From: Ampullimonas aquatilis
Lineage (GTDB): Bacteria > Pseudomonadota > Gammaproteobacteria > Burkholderiales > Burkholderiaceae_D
Assembly (NCBI RefSeq): GCF_049675895.1
Contig: NZ_CP183834.1
Span: forward strand, 2,914,001 to 2,978,000
Direction of reading: 5' to 3'
DNA: 64,000 bases
The notes under the pieces were generated by a model. That model searched no databases. It was not told the DNA's origin and worked only from the letters and a program-made list of their open reading frames with translations. Shown piece by piece: positions 17,003-25,439 of the stretch; positions within the stretch are counted from its first letter, which is position 1, and each line of letters begins with the position of its first letter. Position numbers and translations under genes: made by a program.

Positions 17003-18256
17003 TCACATGTGGTCAATCATCACTTGCCCAAAACCGGAGCAAGATACTTGAGTCGCCCCTTCCAGCAGTCGCGCAAAGTCATAAGTGACTTTCTTGGATA
17101 AAATCGATTTTTCCATCGAGCTGATGATCAAATCAGCAGCTTCAGTCCAACCCATGTGCCGCAACATCATTTCAGCAGACAGAATTTCTGAACCAGGATT
17201 AACGTAATCCTTCCCAGCGTATTTTGGCGCAGTTCCGTGAGTCGCTTCAAACATGGCGATGGAATCCGACAAATTGGCTCCTGGTGCAATACCAATACCA
17301 CCAACTTGGGCAGCCAGCGCATCAGACACATAGTCACCATTCAAATTCAGGGTAGCAATGACACTGTACTCTGCTGGACGTAACAGAATTTGCTGCAAGA
17401 AAGCATCCGCAATGGAATCCTTGATGATAATTTCCTTACCAGTTTTTGGATTGGCAAATTTGCACCATGGACCACCATCAATCAGTTGCGCACCAAACTC
17501 TTTTTGCGCCAAGGCATAGGCCCAATCACGGAAGCCACCTTCGGTGAACTTCATGATATTACCTTTATGAACAATCGTAACGGATGGTTTGTCGTTGTCG
17601 ATCGCATATTGAATGGCCTTGCGAACCAGACGCTCAGTACCTTCACGTGATACTGGTTTGATACCAATGCCAGACGTATTGGGGAAACGAATTTTTTTCA
17701 CACCGAGTTTGTTGGTTAGAAAAGCGATCAGTTCTTTTGCCTTATCTGATTCTGCTTCAAATTCGATACCGGCATAAATGTCTTCCGAGTTTTCACGGAA
17801 AATCACCATATTGGTTTTTTCAGGTTCTTTCACTGGAGAAGGCACACCCTTAAAATACTGGATTGGACGCAAACAGACATACAAATCCAGCTCTTGGCGC
17901 AAAGCAACGTTCAATGAACGGATGCCACCACCAACCGGTGTTGTCAGAGGGCCCTTGATGGAAACCACGTAATCCTTGAGTACTTTCAGCGTTTCTTCTG
18001 GCAGCCAGACATCTGGGCCATAAATCTTGGTGGATTTTTCGCCTGCATAAATTTCCATCCAAGCAATTTTTTTCTTGCCAGCATAAGCTTTAGCAACTGC
18101 TGCATCGACAACCTTGATCATCACGGGTGTGATGTCCATCCCGGTACCATCACCTTCAATGTAAGGAATAATTGGGTTGTCTGGAACATTCAATGAGAAA
18201 TCAGCATTGACTGTAATTTTCTCGCCTGAAGGAGGCACCTTGATATGTTGATACAT
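17003..18256 (-). CDS. icd: Isocitrate dehydrogenase, NADP-dependent
   Basis: The enzyme oxidatively decarboxylates isocitrate to 2-oxoglutarate in the TCA cycle. The 417-residue product shows the substrate-binding serine segment NTSGIGIKPVS and the NADP/metal region GDYVSDALAAQVGGIG, with ATHGTAPKYAG. Upstream in-frame ATGs at 18268 and 18262 exist, but GGAG six bases before 18256 and the family start MYQHIKVP favour this one. Confidence 0.96.
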   Translation of the reverse strand: MYQHIKVPPSGEKITVNADFSLNVPDNPIIPYIEGDGTGMDITPVMIKVVDAAVAKAYAGKKKIAWMEIYAGEKSTKIYGPDVWLPEETLKVLKDYVVSIKGPLTTPVGGGIRSLNVALRQELDLYVCLRPIQYFKGVPSPVKEPEKTNMVIFRENSEDIYAGIEFEAESDKAKELIAFLTNKLGVKKIRFPNTSGIGIKPVSREGTERLVRKAIQYAIDNDKPSVTIVHKGNIMKFTEGGFRDWAYALAQKEFGAQLIDGGPWCKFANPKTGKEIIIKDSIADAFLQQILLRPAEYSVIATLNLNGDYVSDALAAQVGGIGIAPGANLSDSIAMFEATHGTAPKYAGKDYVNPGSEILSAEMMLRHMGWTEAADLIISSMEKSILSKKVTYDFARLLEGATQVSCSGFGQVMIDHM

Positions 18257-18414
18257 TTCCATCTCCATGGATAAGCGTTGATGAAGGCAAGCCGTCCGAC
18301 ACTGTAAGTCGTGCTCTACAGATATGGCTTGATTGTAAACCGGCTACCAAGCAATATCAGGGGTATTTTCCTGTAGAAACTAACAGTATTCATGTCGTTG
18401 ACACACAGTTGCCT

Positions 18415-18451
18415 AAGGCTAAGTCTTATATAAGACACAAGACTTAGCCTT
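18415..18451. repeat. Perfect 13-bp inverted repeat between icd and the pseudouridine synthase gene
   Basis: AAGGCTAAGTCTT (18415–18427) and AAGACTTAGCCTT (18439–18451) flank an 11-base loop. There is no T run on either side. It lies in the 236-bp divergent promoter region, so it is a candidate operator or RNA structure. Confidence 0.6.
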
Positions 18452-18492
18452 CCATATTATGCATTAAGATTTCACAATAAGCCAGCAAAGCA

Positions 18493-19065
18493 ATGACAAT
18501 CCTCGCTCTCAACAAACCCTTTCAGATGATGAGTCAATTCTCTGAACACTCAACCCGTGCCACTTTGGCCAATGTGATTACTCAGCCCAATGTCTATCCA
18601 GCCGGACGTCTGGACGCTGATAGCGAGGGTTTGTTGATTTTAAGCGACATGGCAGAAATCATCACCGCCGTCAGTTCTGCCAAGAAAAAACTGCCCAAAA
18701 CCTATTGGGCACAAGTTGAAGGTGAAATCGATTCGAATACGCTGAAAACTTTATGCAAAGGAGTGGATTTGGGTGATTTTGTAAGCCGACCTTGTCAAGC
18801 CACGCTACTGGATACGAAACAGGTTGAAGAGCAACTATGGCAACGAACACCACCCATTCGGGTACGAACCAGCATCCCAACCAGTTGGCTAGCAGTGGTT
18901 CTGACCGAAGGGAAAAATCGTCAGGTACGGCGCATGACAGCAAAAATCGGCTTTCCGACGCTACGTCTGGTGAGAGTCCAAATTGGCATACTGAATCTTT
19001 TTGATCTTAATCTGAATCCAGGCGAATCATGCCCGATCAGCGCAGCCATGCTGGGTCTAAAATAG
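18493..19065 (+). CDS. rRNA pseudouridine synthase, RluE/RsuA family
   Basis: This protein of 190 residues isomerises uridine in rRNA. The catalytic motif GRLDADSEGLL is present near residue 38, and the later GKNRQVRRMTA motif is typical of the RsuA/RluB/E/F group. There is no N-terminal S4 domain, which with the length suggests the RluE (23S U2457) type. It is divergent from icd. Confidence 0.9.
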   Translation: MTILALNKPFQMMSQFSEHSTRATLANVITQPNVYPAGRLDADSEGLLILSDMAEIITAVSSAKKKLPKTYWAQVEGEIDSNTLKTLCKGVDLGDFVSRPCQATLLDTKQVEEQLWQRTPPIRVRTSIPTSWLAVVLTEGKNRQVRRMTAKIGFPTLRLVRVQIGILNLFDLNLNPGESCPISAAMLGLK

Positions 19066-19183
19066 TCGTCAAAAGTATGACTGCAGCTGAACCGGTTTAT
19101 TTATACGCGTTCGAACCCCGCTTCTATCAACCCATGTCAACATGACCCAACTATGAAGGATGCCAGCATACTGGCCTAGAACA

Positions 19184-19633
19184 ATGCTCAAAAAAATCAT
19201 TTGCACCGTATTGACCGGATTCACTCTCAGCCTGGCGGCGCAAGCCCAAACCGTCATGCCAACCGAATTACCAACTAAACAATTAAATGTCGGGATCCAT
19301 TTGATTCAGGCAGAAGTTGCTCAAACCTATGCACAACGTGCCAAGGGACTGATGTTTCGTGAAACGATGGGCAGCAACCAAGGTATGGTGTTTGTTTTTG
19401 ACAAGAAAGAAGCTTCTTGCATGTGGATGAAAAACACGCTGATCCCTTTATCAGTGGCTTTTTTGGATGATGATGGCACGATCCTGAATATTGAAGATAT
19501 GCAGCCACAAACCGAAACTAACCACTGCGCACGCGCGCCAATGCGTTACGCGCTGGAAATGAATCTGGGTTGGTTTAAAAACAAGGGAATCAAATCAGGC
19601 AGCAAGATTGCGGGTTTGCCTGCCTATCAGTAG
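19184..19633 (+). CDS. Secreted DUF192 protein
   Basis: The protein has about 149 residues and starts with a signal peptide (MLKKIICTVLTGF…, cleavage near AQAQ). A DUF192 domain follows with RAKGLMFRE, FDKKEASCMWMKNTLIPL and the late ARAPMRYALEMN motif. DUF192 proteins occur widely; their function is unknown. The start was placed at the signal peptide; an in-frame ATG at 19160 would add eight residues. Confidence 0.88.
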   Translation: MLKKIICTVLTGFTLSLAAQAQTVMPTELPTKQLNVGIHLIQAEVAQTYAQRAKGLMFRETMGSNQGMVFVFDKKEASCMWMKNTLIPLSVAFLDDDGTILNIEDMQPQTETNHCARAPMRYALEMNLGWFKNKGIKSGSKIAGLPAYQ

Positions 19634-19634
19634 A

Positions 19635-19672
19635 AATAAAAACGCGCTGTCGTTGCAAACAACAACAGCGCG
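19635..19672 (-). terminator. Intrinsic terminator of manC
   Basis: CGCGCTGTCGTTG (19643–19655) pairs with CAACAACAGCGCG (19660–19672) with one mismatch. On the minus strand the stem is followed by a T run (the A-rich 19635–19642), so it terminates manC. Confidence 0.8.
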
Positions 19673-19697
19673 TCAGTGATAAGCTGGAACGGACGTA

Positions 19698-21131
19698 TTA
19701 ATGACGGCCGTAAGTATCCTGAAAACGCACGATATCGTCTTCGCCCAGATAACTACCGGACTGCACTTCAATCAGCTCAAGCGGTACTTTACCGGGGTTT
19801 TCCAGACGATGTTTTTCGCCCAGCGGAATGTATGTCGACTGGTTTTCACTGAGTAACTGCACTTTTTCGCCACAGGTCACTTGTGCCGTACCAGTCACAA
19901 CAATCCAATGCTCGGCACGGTGATGATGCATCTGCAATGACAAACAGGCACCTGGATTGACCACAATACGTTTGACCTGGAAGCGCTCGCCATTGTCGAT
20001 GGAGTCGTAATAGCCCCATGGACGATAAACCTTGCGATGCAATTTGCCCTCGCCGCGGCCAGAACCTTTGAGTGCTTCGACCAGTTTCTTGACGTCTTGT
20101 GTACGCGATTTATCTGCCACCATGACCGCATCGGGTGTTTCAACCACCACAATATTGGTCAACCCGACCGTCGCCACCAATCGGGACGTGCTGTACACCA
20201 GGCTGTCCCTGGTATCGTGCAACAGCGTATCGCCGCGTGCGGCATTGCCGTTCTCATCTTTGGGTGCGACATCCCAAAGCGCATCCCAGGCACCAACATC
20301 AGACCAGCCAGCGATCATGGGCACGACAAACAAGTCGATATCGGGGCCATCCGTCTGAGTAATCTTTTCCAATACGGCGTAATCAATCGAGTCTGATGGG
20401 CAAGCCAGAAACGTGGCTTTATCGACACGGTAAAAGTCGGCATCTTTCTGGCCCTGAGCGTGTGCCTTTTCACAGGTGCTGGCAATATCGGGACGAGTAA
20501 CCTTGATAGCCGCCAGCCAAACCGAGGCACGCATCATGAAAATACCGCTATTCCAGGAATAAGCGCCGCTGGCCAGATAGGATTCGGCCGTTTTGAGATC
20601 GGGTTTTTCAACAAAACGCTCAACCAACTGTGCACCCTGCTGACCAGCCTCAACCGATTTGATATAGCCGTAACCGGTTTCGGGCCGAGTCGGCACAATG
20701 CCAAAAGTCACGATCCCGCCATCCGCCACAATGGGTAATGCCGACTCAATCGTTTTACGAAATGCGGCTTCGTCGGTAATCACATGATCCGCAGGCATGA
20801 CCAGCATGGCGGGATCATCTTGCATAACAGCAGACAAAGCCGCCAGGGTCAACGCCGGTGCAGTATTTCTGCCCGCTGGCTCCAGGATAATTTGCTGTGC
20901 CGGCTGACGGCTCTGGCGCAGTTGTTCTGCTGTAATGAAACGGTATTCTTCGTTACAAACAATCAACGGTGGCAACAACTCGGTCTGAATACCTTTCAGA
21001 CGCGCCACGGTTGCCTGCAACATGGACTGCTCACCCACCAAGGGCAAAAGCTGCTTGGGATAAGTCTCACGAGAAAGTGGCCAAAGACGGGTACCGGACC
21101 CACCGGACAAAACAACAGGAAGTAGCTTCAT
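19698..21131 (-). CDS. Mannose-1-phosphate guanylyltransferase / mannose-6-phosphate isomerase
   Basis: A bifunctional 477-residue enzyme that makes GDP-mannose for capsule, exopolysaccharide or LPS. The N-terminal nucleotidyltransferase has GGSGTRLWPLSRE and VERFVEKPD. The C-terminal cupin (type II PMI, about residues 350–477) has PWGYYDSID and a metal-binding region MHHHRAEHWIVV. No polysaccharide genes are adjacent in the window. Equivalent names are manC, cpsB, xanB and algA; the pathway served is unknown. Confidence 0.95.
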   Translation of the reverse strand: MKLLPVVLSGGSGTRLWPLSRETYPKQLLPLVGEQSMLQATVARLKGIQTELLPPLIVCNEEYRFITAEQLRQSRQPAQQIILEPAGRNTAPALTLAALSAVMQDDPAMLVMPADHVITDEAAFRKTIESALPIVADGGIVTFGIVPTRPETGYGYIKSVEAGQQGAQLVERFVEKPDLKTAESYLASGAYSWNSGIFMMRASVWLAAIKVTRPDIASTCEKAHAQGQKDADFYRVDKATFLACPSDSIDYAVLEKITQTDGPDIDLFVVPMIAGWSDVGAWDALWDVAPKDENGNAARGDTLLHDTRDSLVYSTSRLVATVGLTNIVVVETPDAVMVADKSRTQDVKKLVEALKGSGRGEGKLHRKVYRPWGYYDSIDNGERFQVKRIVVNPGACLSLQMHHHRAEHWIVVTGTAQVTCGEKVQLLSENQSTYIPLGEKHRLENPGKVPLELIEVQSGSYLGEDDIVRFQDTYGRH

Positions 21132-21163
21132 GGAATGCGGTTTCTAATTCAGGCTTGAAAGAA

Positions 21164-21176
21164 TCGATAGTATCGA
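21164..21176. promoter_or_regulatory. 13-bp palindrome upstream of manC
   Basis: TCGATAGTATCGA is a perfect palindrome around a central base, 33–45 bp upstream of the manC start. Its position fits an operator, but the motif is unassigned. Confidence 0.3.
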
Positions 21177-21298
21177 ACAATTATGAAAATTGGCACATGG
21201 AATTACTGCTCAATAACGCAGGCTTGTTGATTTTGCGACAACGATTCGTCACGGATCTTGCAGGCAAAGTCACAAAACCAGTCATGATAGCAAGCAAC

Positions 21299-21374
21299 AA
21301 AAATATACTGGCTCCGTGTATTTTTAAAGCATGTTTAAATAAGCACTTTAGCACCGTATATTTAAATATACTCC
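21299..21374 (+). repeat. Dispersed intergenic element, copy D
   Basis: AAAAATATAC pairs with GTGTATTTTT (one G·T pair) around TGGCTCC. The core TTTAAATAAGCACTTTAGC follows. The end is a perfect 16-bp palindrome GTATATTTAAATATAC (21356–21371) that runs into TCC. It lies 36 bp from the stop of the acetyltransferase gene. This is the clearest two-hairpin copy. Confidence 0.75.
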
Positions 21375-21409
21375 ATCAAAAATGATCAATGAGCGGCTTT
21401 TTCCCAATA

Positions 21410-21892
21410 TTACAAAGTCTTTTGCCAAAACAAAGCCGTGCCTGCAGCGTCATCCAACTGATACGCCTGAAAACCAAAATGGCGATACAACTGTTGCGCG
21501 GCCTGGTTGCCTGACAACACTTCCAGCGTCAATTTGCAGCAATCCAACTGACGCGCCGCGACCTCCACAGCGGCTAATAGCTGCCTGGCAATCCCCTGCC
21601 CGCGATAGGCCGGATGTACGGCGATATCATGAATATTTAGTAATTCACGACCACGAAAAGTGGAAAAACCGCGAAAGGCGTTGACCAGTCCAACCGGTTC
21701 CCCGCCAATCCATGCCAACCAGCTCATCGCCGTAGGAAATGCAGCAAGCTGGGCTGGCAAAGTCTGTTTGACCGATTCAGCCAGTGGCGCATGCCCGCCC
21801 ATTGGATCTTGCGCATACATCTCCAGCAAACTAATCAGGGCTTGCGCATGCAGTGGATTTTGGTAATCAACTCGCTGAATCAGAACCGACAT
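21410..21892 (-). CDS. GNAT-family N-acetyltransferase
   Basis: This 160-residue protein has the GNAT acetyl-CoA-binding motif A, DIAVHPAYRGQGIARQLL, and motif B LEVLSGNQAAQQLYRHFGF. The substrate cannot be told; single-domain GNAT proteins acetylate small molecules or protein N-termini. It is downstream of sodB on the same strand but separated from it by a terminator. Confidence 0.9.
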   Translation of the reverse strand: MSVLIQRVDYQNPLHAQALISLLEMYAQDPMGGHAPLAESVKQTLPAQLAAFPTAMSWLAWIGGEPVGLVNAFRGFSTFRGRELLNIHDIAVHPAYRGQGIARQLLAAVEVAARQLDCCKLTLEVLSGNQAAQQLYRHFGFQAYQLDDAAGTALFWQKTL

Positions 21893-21916
21893 AGAGTGTA
21901 AGGTGTTGACTATGAA

Positions 21917-21944
21917 TGAAAAAACCCCCGACCAGCGGGGGTTT
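21917..21944 (-). terminator. Intrinsic terminator of sodB
   Basis: AAACCCCCG (21922–21930) pairs with CGGGGGTTT (21936–21944). On the minus strand the stem is followed by six T residues (21919–21924). It lies 25 bp past the sodB stop. Confidence 0.88.
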
Positions 21945-21968
21945 GGCTTGGCTGATCAAAAAATATGA

Positions 21969-22547
21969 TCAGGCCAGATTTTTAGCAGCAAAATCCCAGT
22001 TGACCAGCGCCCAGAATGCTTCCAGATATTTTGGACGAGCATTGCGGTAGTCGATGTAATAAGCGTGCTCCCAAACATCGGCAGTCAGCAAAGGCTTGTC
22101 GGCACCTGTCAAAGGTGTGGCGGCATTGCTGGTGTTAACGATGTCGAGTGAACCATCGGCTTTTTTCACGAGCCAGGTCCAACCAGAACCAAAGTTACCA
22201 ATGGCCGATTTGGTAAAGGCTTCTTTGAAGGCATCAAAAGAACCCCATTTGGCATTGATGGCATCAGCCAGCGCGCCAGTTGGCGCACTGCCACCTTTTG
22301 GTGACAGGCTATGCCAGTAGAAAGTGTGGTTCCAAACCTGGGCAGCATTGTTGAAAATGCCACCGGATGATTTTTTAACGATATCTTCCAATGACGCTGT
22401 TTCAAACTCAGTACCTGGCACCAGGTTGTTGAGGTTGGTCACATAGGTCTGATGATGCTTGCCATAGTGAAATTCGAGTGTTTCTTTGGAAATATGCGGT
22501 GCCAACGCATCCAGTTCATAAGGCAATGCGGGTAATGTATGTGCCAT
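21969..22547 (-). CDS. sodB: Superoxide dismutase [Fe]
   Basis: The enzyme dismutates superoxide to oxygen and peroxide. The 192-residue product has the metal ligands in HYGKHHQTYV (His near 27) and NHTFYWHS (His near 74) and the C-terminal DVWEHAYYIDYRN. The motif pattern, including AAQVWNHTFYW, is that of the iron-type cytosolic enzyme; metal choice by motif alone is probable rather than certain. Confidence 0.95.
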   Translation of the reverse strand: MAHTLPALPYELDALAPHISKETLEFHYGKHHQTYVTNLNNLVPGTEFETASLEDIVKKSSGGIFNNAAQVWNHTFYWHSLSPKGGSAPTGALADAINAKWGSFDAFKEAFTKSAIGNFGSGWTWLVKKADGSLDIVNTSNAATPLTGADKPLLTADVWEHAYYIDYRNARPKYLEAFWALVNWDFAAKNLA

Positions 22548-22704
22548 GTTGATTCCTATTATGTGTGTTGATGGGGCAAAGCTGACCAGATATTCATTTT
22601 TCGTATTTGCCGATTCTAGGGCAGATGCTGCGACTGCGCAAAGACTGGTTTGGAAGACCCTTATATTTTCTCGGCATTAAGCCAATGCTGATTGACAAGA
22701 CAAT

Positions 22705-24054
22705 TTAACTACTTTGATCGCCGCCCAATTCCGGCTGAATTGCACCAGTGGTAATACTGACCTGCCCTTTGGCAAGCCGAATCGCCAGCACGCCGCCCGC
22801 TTTAATATCAGCAGGTTTACGCACCACGCGACCATCTGGCAATTGCACAATAGCATAGCCACGTTCCAGCGTTTTTTGCGGATTTAATAACGCCAGTTTG
22901 GCCGATAGTTCAGACAATTGCGCCTGCTGCCTTTGCAAATTGCGCTGCATCTGCTGACGTAATTGATTAGTCTGCAGCACAACCTGTTGCCTGACCGGTG
23001 CCAGATTGGGCCGGCTGCGTTGATAGCGATGACTCAATCGCTGCCAACGTAGCACTGCATCAGCCAGTCGGGCACGCTGCAACTGCTGTAGGCGATGCCC
23101 CCATTGCAGGATTTGCCGGCGCTGTTCAGCCACGCGCGCCGACGGTGGTTGCAGGCGTCGCGTTGCGGCATCTAATCGCTGCATCCGTTGTTGCAGGCTG
23201 CGCATCATCCACAATGACAAAGCCCGTTGTTCGCGCTGCACTGCGGCCAGTAAGGTATCGCGCGCAGGAGTGGCCAATTCAGCCGCCGCTGTGGGGGTAG
23301 GTGCCCGTAAATCGGCCACAAAATCGGCAATCGTGAAGTCGGTTTCATGCCCCACCCCGGCAATCACCGGAATCTGGCTCGCCACCAAGGCACGGGCCAC
23401 GACTTCCTCATTAAACGACCATAAGTCTTCAATACTGCCACCACCACGACACACCAACAACACGTCCACCTCAGCACGTGTATTGGCAATCTGAATTGCC
23501 TTGGCGATTTTGTCGGCCGCATCGGCACCTTGCACCGGCGCTGGATAAATGATCAAAGGAATATGGGGTGCGCGTCTGGCCAAGGCGGTCAAAATATCGC
23601 GCAATGCGGCCGCTTGTAAGGAGGTGACAATCCCGATCGCCTTCGGAAAACGCGGTATGGGACGTTTACGTTCAGGCTCGAATAATCCCTCAGCTTCCAA
23701 TTTAGCTTTCAGTTTAAGAAAAGCTTCGTACAAATTGCCCAAACCGGCCCGCCGCATGCCTTCGACGCTAAGTTGATAATCACCCCGCGCCTCATATAAA
23801 GTCACTGTGGCGCGCACTTCCACCCTGTCACCTTCTTTGGGTTGAAAATCAACATGCTGAGCGCGCCCGCGAAACATCACACCGCGCACCTGCGCGCCGC
23901 TATCTTTGAGTGAGAAATACCAATGACCACTCGCCGCGCGTGTAAAGTTGGAGATTTCGCCGCTGATCCACATCAGGGGAAAATGATTTTCCAGCAAGCG
24001 TGCCGCCTGACGATTCAGGTCGGAAACGCTGATGATCGTTTCATGACTGGACAT
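22705..24054 (-). CDS. xseA: Exodeoxyribonuclease VII large subunit
   Basis: XseA with XseB degrades single-stranded DNA. The 449-residue protein has an N-terminal OB fold (SVSDLNRQAARLLE … WISGEISNF), a central catalytic domain with GGGSIEDLWSFN and VGHETDFTIADFVAD, and a long Arg/Gln-rich helical region (about residues 270–400). The ATG at 24054 (MSSHETIISV) matches the family start better than the one 20 codons upstream. No strong ribosome-binding site is visible. Confidence 0.95.
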   Translation of the reverse strand: MSSHETIISVSDLNRQAARLLENHFPLMWISGEISNFTRAASGHWYFSLKDSGAQVRGVMFRGRAQHVDFQPKEGDRVEVRATVTLYEARGDYQLSVEGMRRAGLGNLYEAFLKLKAKLEAEGLFEPERKRPIPRFPKAIGIVTSLQAAALRDILTALARRAPHIPLIIYPAPVQGADAADKIAKAIQIANTRAEVDVLLVCRGGGSIEDLWSFNEEVVARALVASQIPVIAGVGHETDFTIADFVADLRAPTPTAAAELATPARDTLLAAVQREQRALSLWMMRSLQQRMQRLDAATRRLQPPSARVAEQRRQILQWGHRLQQLQRARLADAVLRWQRLSHRYQRSRPNLAPVRQQVVLQTNQLRQQMQRNLQRQQAQLSELSAKLALLNPQKTLERGYAIVQLPDGRVVRKPADIKAGGVLAIRLAKGQVSITTGAIQPELGGDQSS

Positions 24055-24160
24055 GGAAAAACTGATTGAGAAATTCGGTAGCAGCAATACTAAACCGATT
24101 GAGCACACTTGCAATGATCTCTGAAAAAATCATTGCCATCTTGAACATGACCAGTGAAAT

Positions 24161-24838
24161 TCAATAGCGCTTGGTCAGCGTCATAGCGTCACCACTACGC
24201 TGCATATCCATCCGATTGAGAAAGCTCATACCCAATAGCACGATAGGCTGACTGGCCTCCGACACCGAGGCTTCCACCTGATAAAGCTTGATCGGTCCAA
24301 CTTTGACGCTATCCAACATGACACGATAAACCCGTACTGGGCCATTGGCAGTCATGCTGTAACCCACTGGCGCTTTTTTCAGGTTCACACCCAGGCGCAC
24401 GGCATCACCCATGCCCATATAAATCATGGAGGCACCGGTATCCACCAAAAATGTGACGGTACCACCATTGATTTGCCCCTGGGTCATGAAATGGCCATTA
24501 CTGCCAGCACTCAATGTGACACTTTGCTTGCCGCCAGCAGCTTCATCCTTATCATCAGTAGTTGAAGATGGACTCGCTGCCATGGTCTTGATGGCCGCAC
24601 TACCCACTTGCAGGGTTTGACGCTTGCCGCCAGACTCAATGACTGCGGTATTGTCGGCAACGGCAACCAGCTTGGCATTACCGATCATTTCACCAATCGC
24701 ATAGGTTTTAGGATTGGCACCATCGACTACCAACACCGCCTTGTTGGGGAAGACCCCCACTAATGCAATATCAGCGGCCCATGCAGACGAAGTCAAGAAA
24801 ATCGCCCCCACCAATCCTGCCAAACAATGCCGCAACAT
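24161..24838 (-). CDS. Exported retropepsin-like aspartic protease
   Basis: The product is a 225-residue protein with a signal peptide (cleavage near AWAAD). A domain around residues 115–225 carries the aspartic protease active-site motif FLVDTGAS and the hydrophobic VLLGMSFLNRM near the end, as in the TIGR02281 clan AA family. It is probably a periplasmic, dimeric retropepsin-like enzyme; the substrate is unknown. It starts 4 bp after the yajQ stop, so it is likely co-transcribed with it. Confidence 0.85.
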   Translation of the reverse strand: MLRHCLAGLVGAIFLTSSAWAADIALVGVFPNKAVLVVDGANPKTYAIGEMIGNAKLVAVADNTAVIESGGKRQTLQVGSAAIKTMAASPSSTTDDKDEAAGGKQSVTLSAGSNGHFMTQGQINGGTVTFLVDTGASMIYMGMGDAVRLGVNLKKAPVGYSMTANGPVRVYRVMLDSVKVGPIKLYQVEASVSEASQPIVLLGMSFLNRMDMQRSGDAMTLTKRY

Positions 24839-24842
24839 AAGG

Positions 24843-25328
24843 TTAGTCTCGAAAGTTATTGAATGCGAGCGGCGCTTCACTCACATCTTTTTTCAATAAG
24901 GCCATGACTGCTTGCAAGTCGTCACGTTTGGCACCCGTGACGCGCACCGCATCACCCTGAATACTGGCTTGCACTTTCAACTTGCTGTCTTTAATCAGCT
25001 TGACGATTTTTTTGGCCAGATCACCCGACACACCATGTTTGATGGTGATGACTTGTTTGAGCTTGTCGCCCCCGATTTTCTCAATCTTGCCGTAGTCCAG
25101 AAAACGGACATCAACATTACGCTTGGCCATTTTGTTGAGCAATACTTCTTTCACTTGCCCGAGTTTGAAATCATCATCGGCATAGGCGGTCAGTTCGCGT
25201 TCTTTTTGTTCAACACGGGCGTCGGAGCCCTTGAAATCAAATCGCGTGGAAATTTCCTTGTTGGCCTGTTCGAGGCCATTTTTCACTTCAATCATATTGG
25301 CTTCAGATACAACGTCAAATGATGGCAT
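24843..25328 (-). CDS. yajQ: YajQ-family nucleotide-binding protein
   Basis: A 161-residue member of the YajQ (UPF0234) family with two ferredoxin-like folds and the start MPSFDVVSE…; TRFDFKGSDA is the family hallmark. Relatives bind RNA, nucleotides or cyclic di-GMP. A strong GGAGG lies before the ATG. It is followed by the retropepsin-like gene and is divergent from murB. Confidence 0.95.
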   Translation of the reverse strand: MPSFDVVSEANMIEVKNGLEQANKEISTRFDFKGSDARVEQKERELTAYADDDFKLGQVKEVLLNKMAKRNVDVRFLDYGKIEKIGGDKLKQVITIKHGVSGDLAKKIVKLIKDSKLKVQASIQGDAVRVTGAKRDDLQAVMALLKKDVSEAPLAFNNFRD

Positions 25329-25427
25329 GCGATCCTCCTAATAAAATGCTGAAGGGATTGTAGATGATGCCAGCAATCTCAAACCACTGTCACAGACAGA
25401 TTTGCCAGCAGAATGCCTAGCATTTCT

Positions 25428-25433
25428 TATAAT
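25428..25433 (+). promoter_or_regulatory. Candidate -10 box of a leaderless murB transcript
   Basis: A perfect TATAAT is followed by six bases and then the ATG at 25440, placing the expected transcription start on the initiation codon. No Shine-Dalgarno sequence is present. The -35 region is not recognisable. Confidence 0.45.
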
Positions 25434-25439
25434 TGCGGC

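Noticed and set aside
19105..19124. GTTCGAACC resembling the T loop of a tRNA
   Set aside because: The flanking bases do not form the T stem, and no D arm, anticodon stem or acceptor partner is present.
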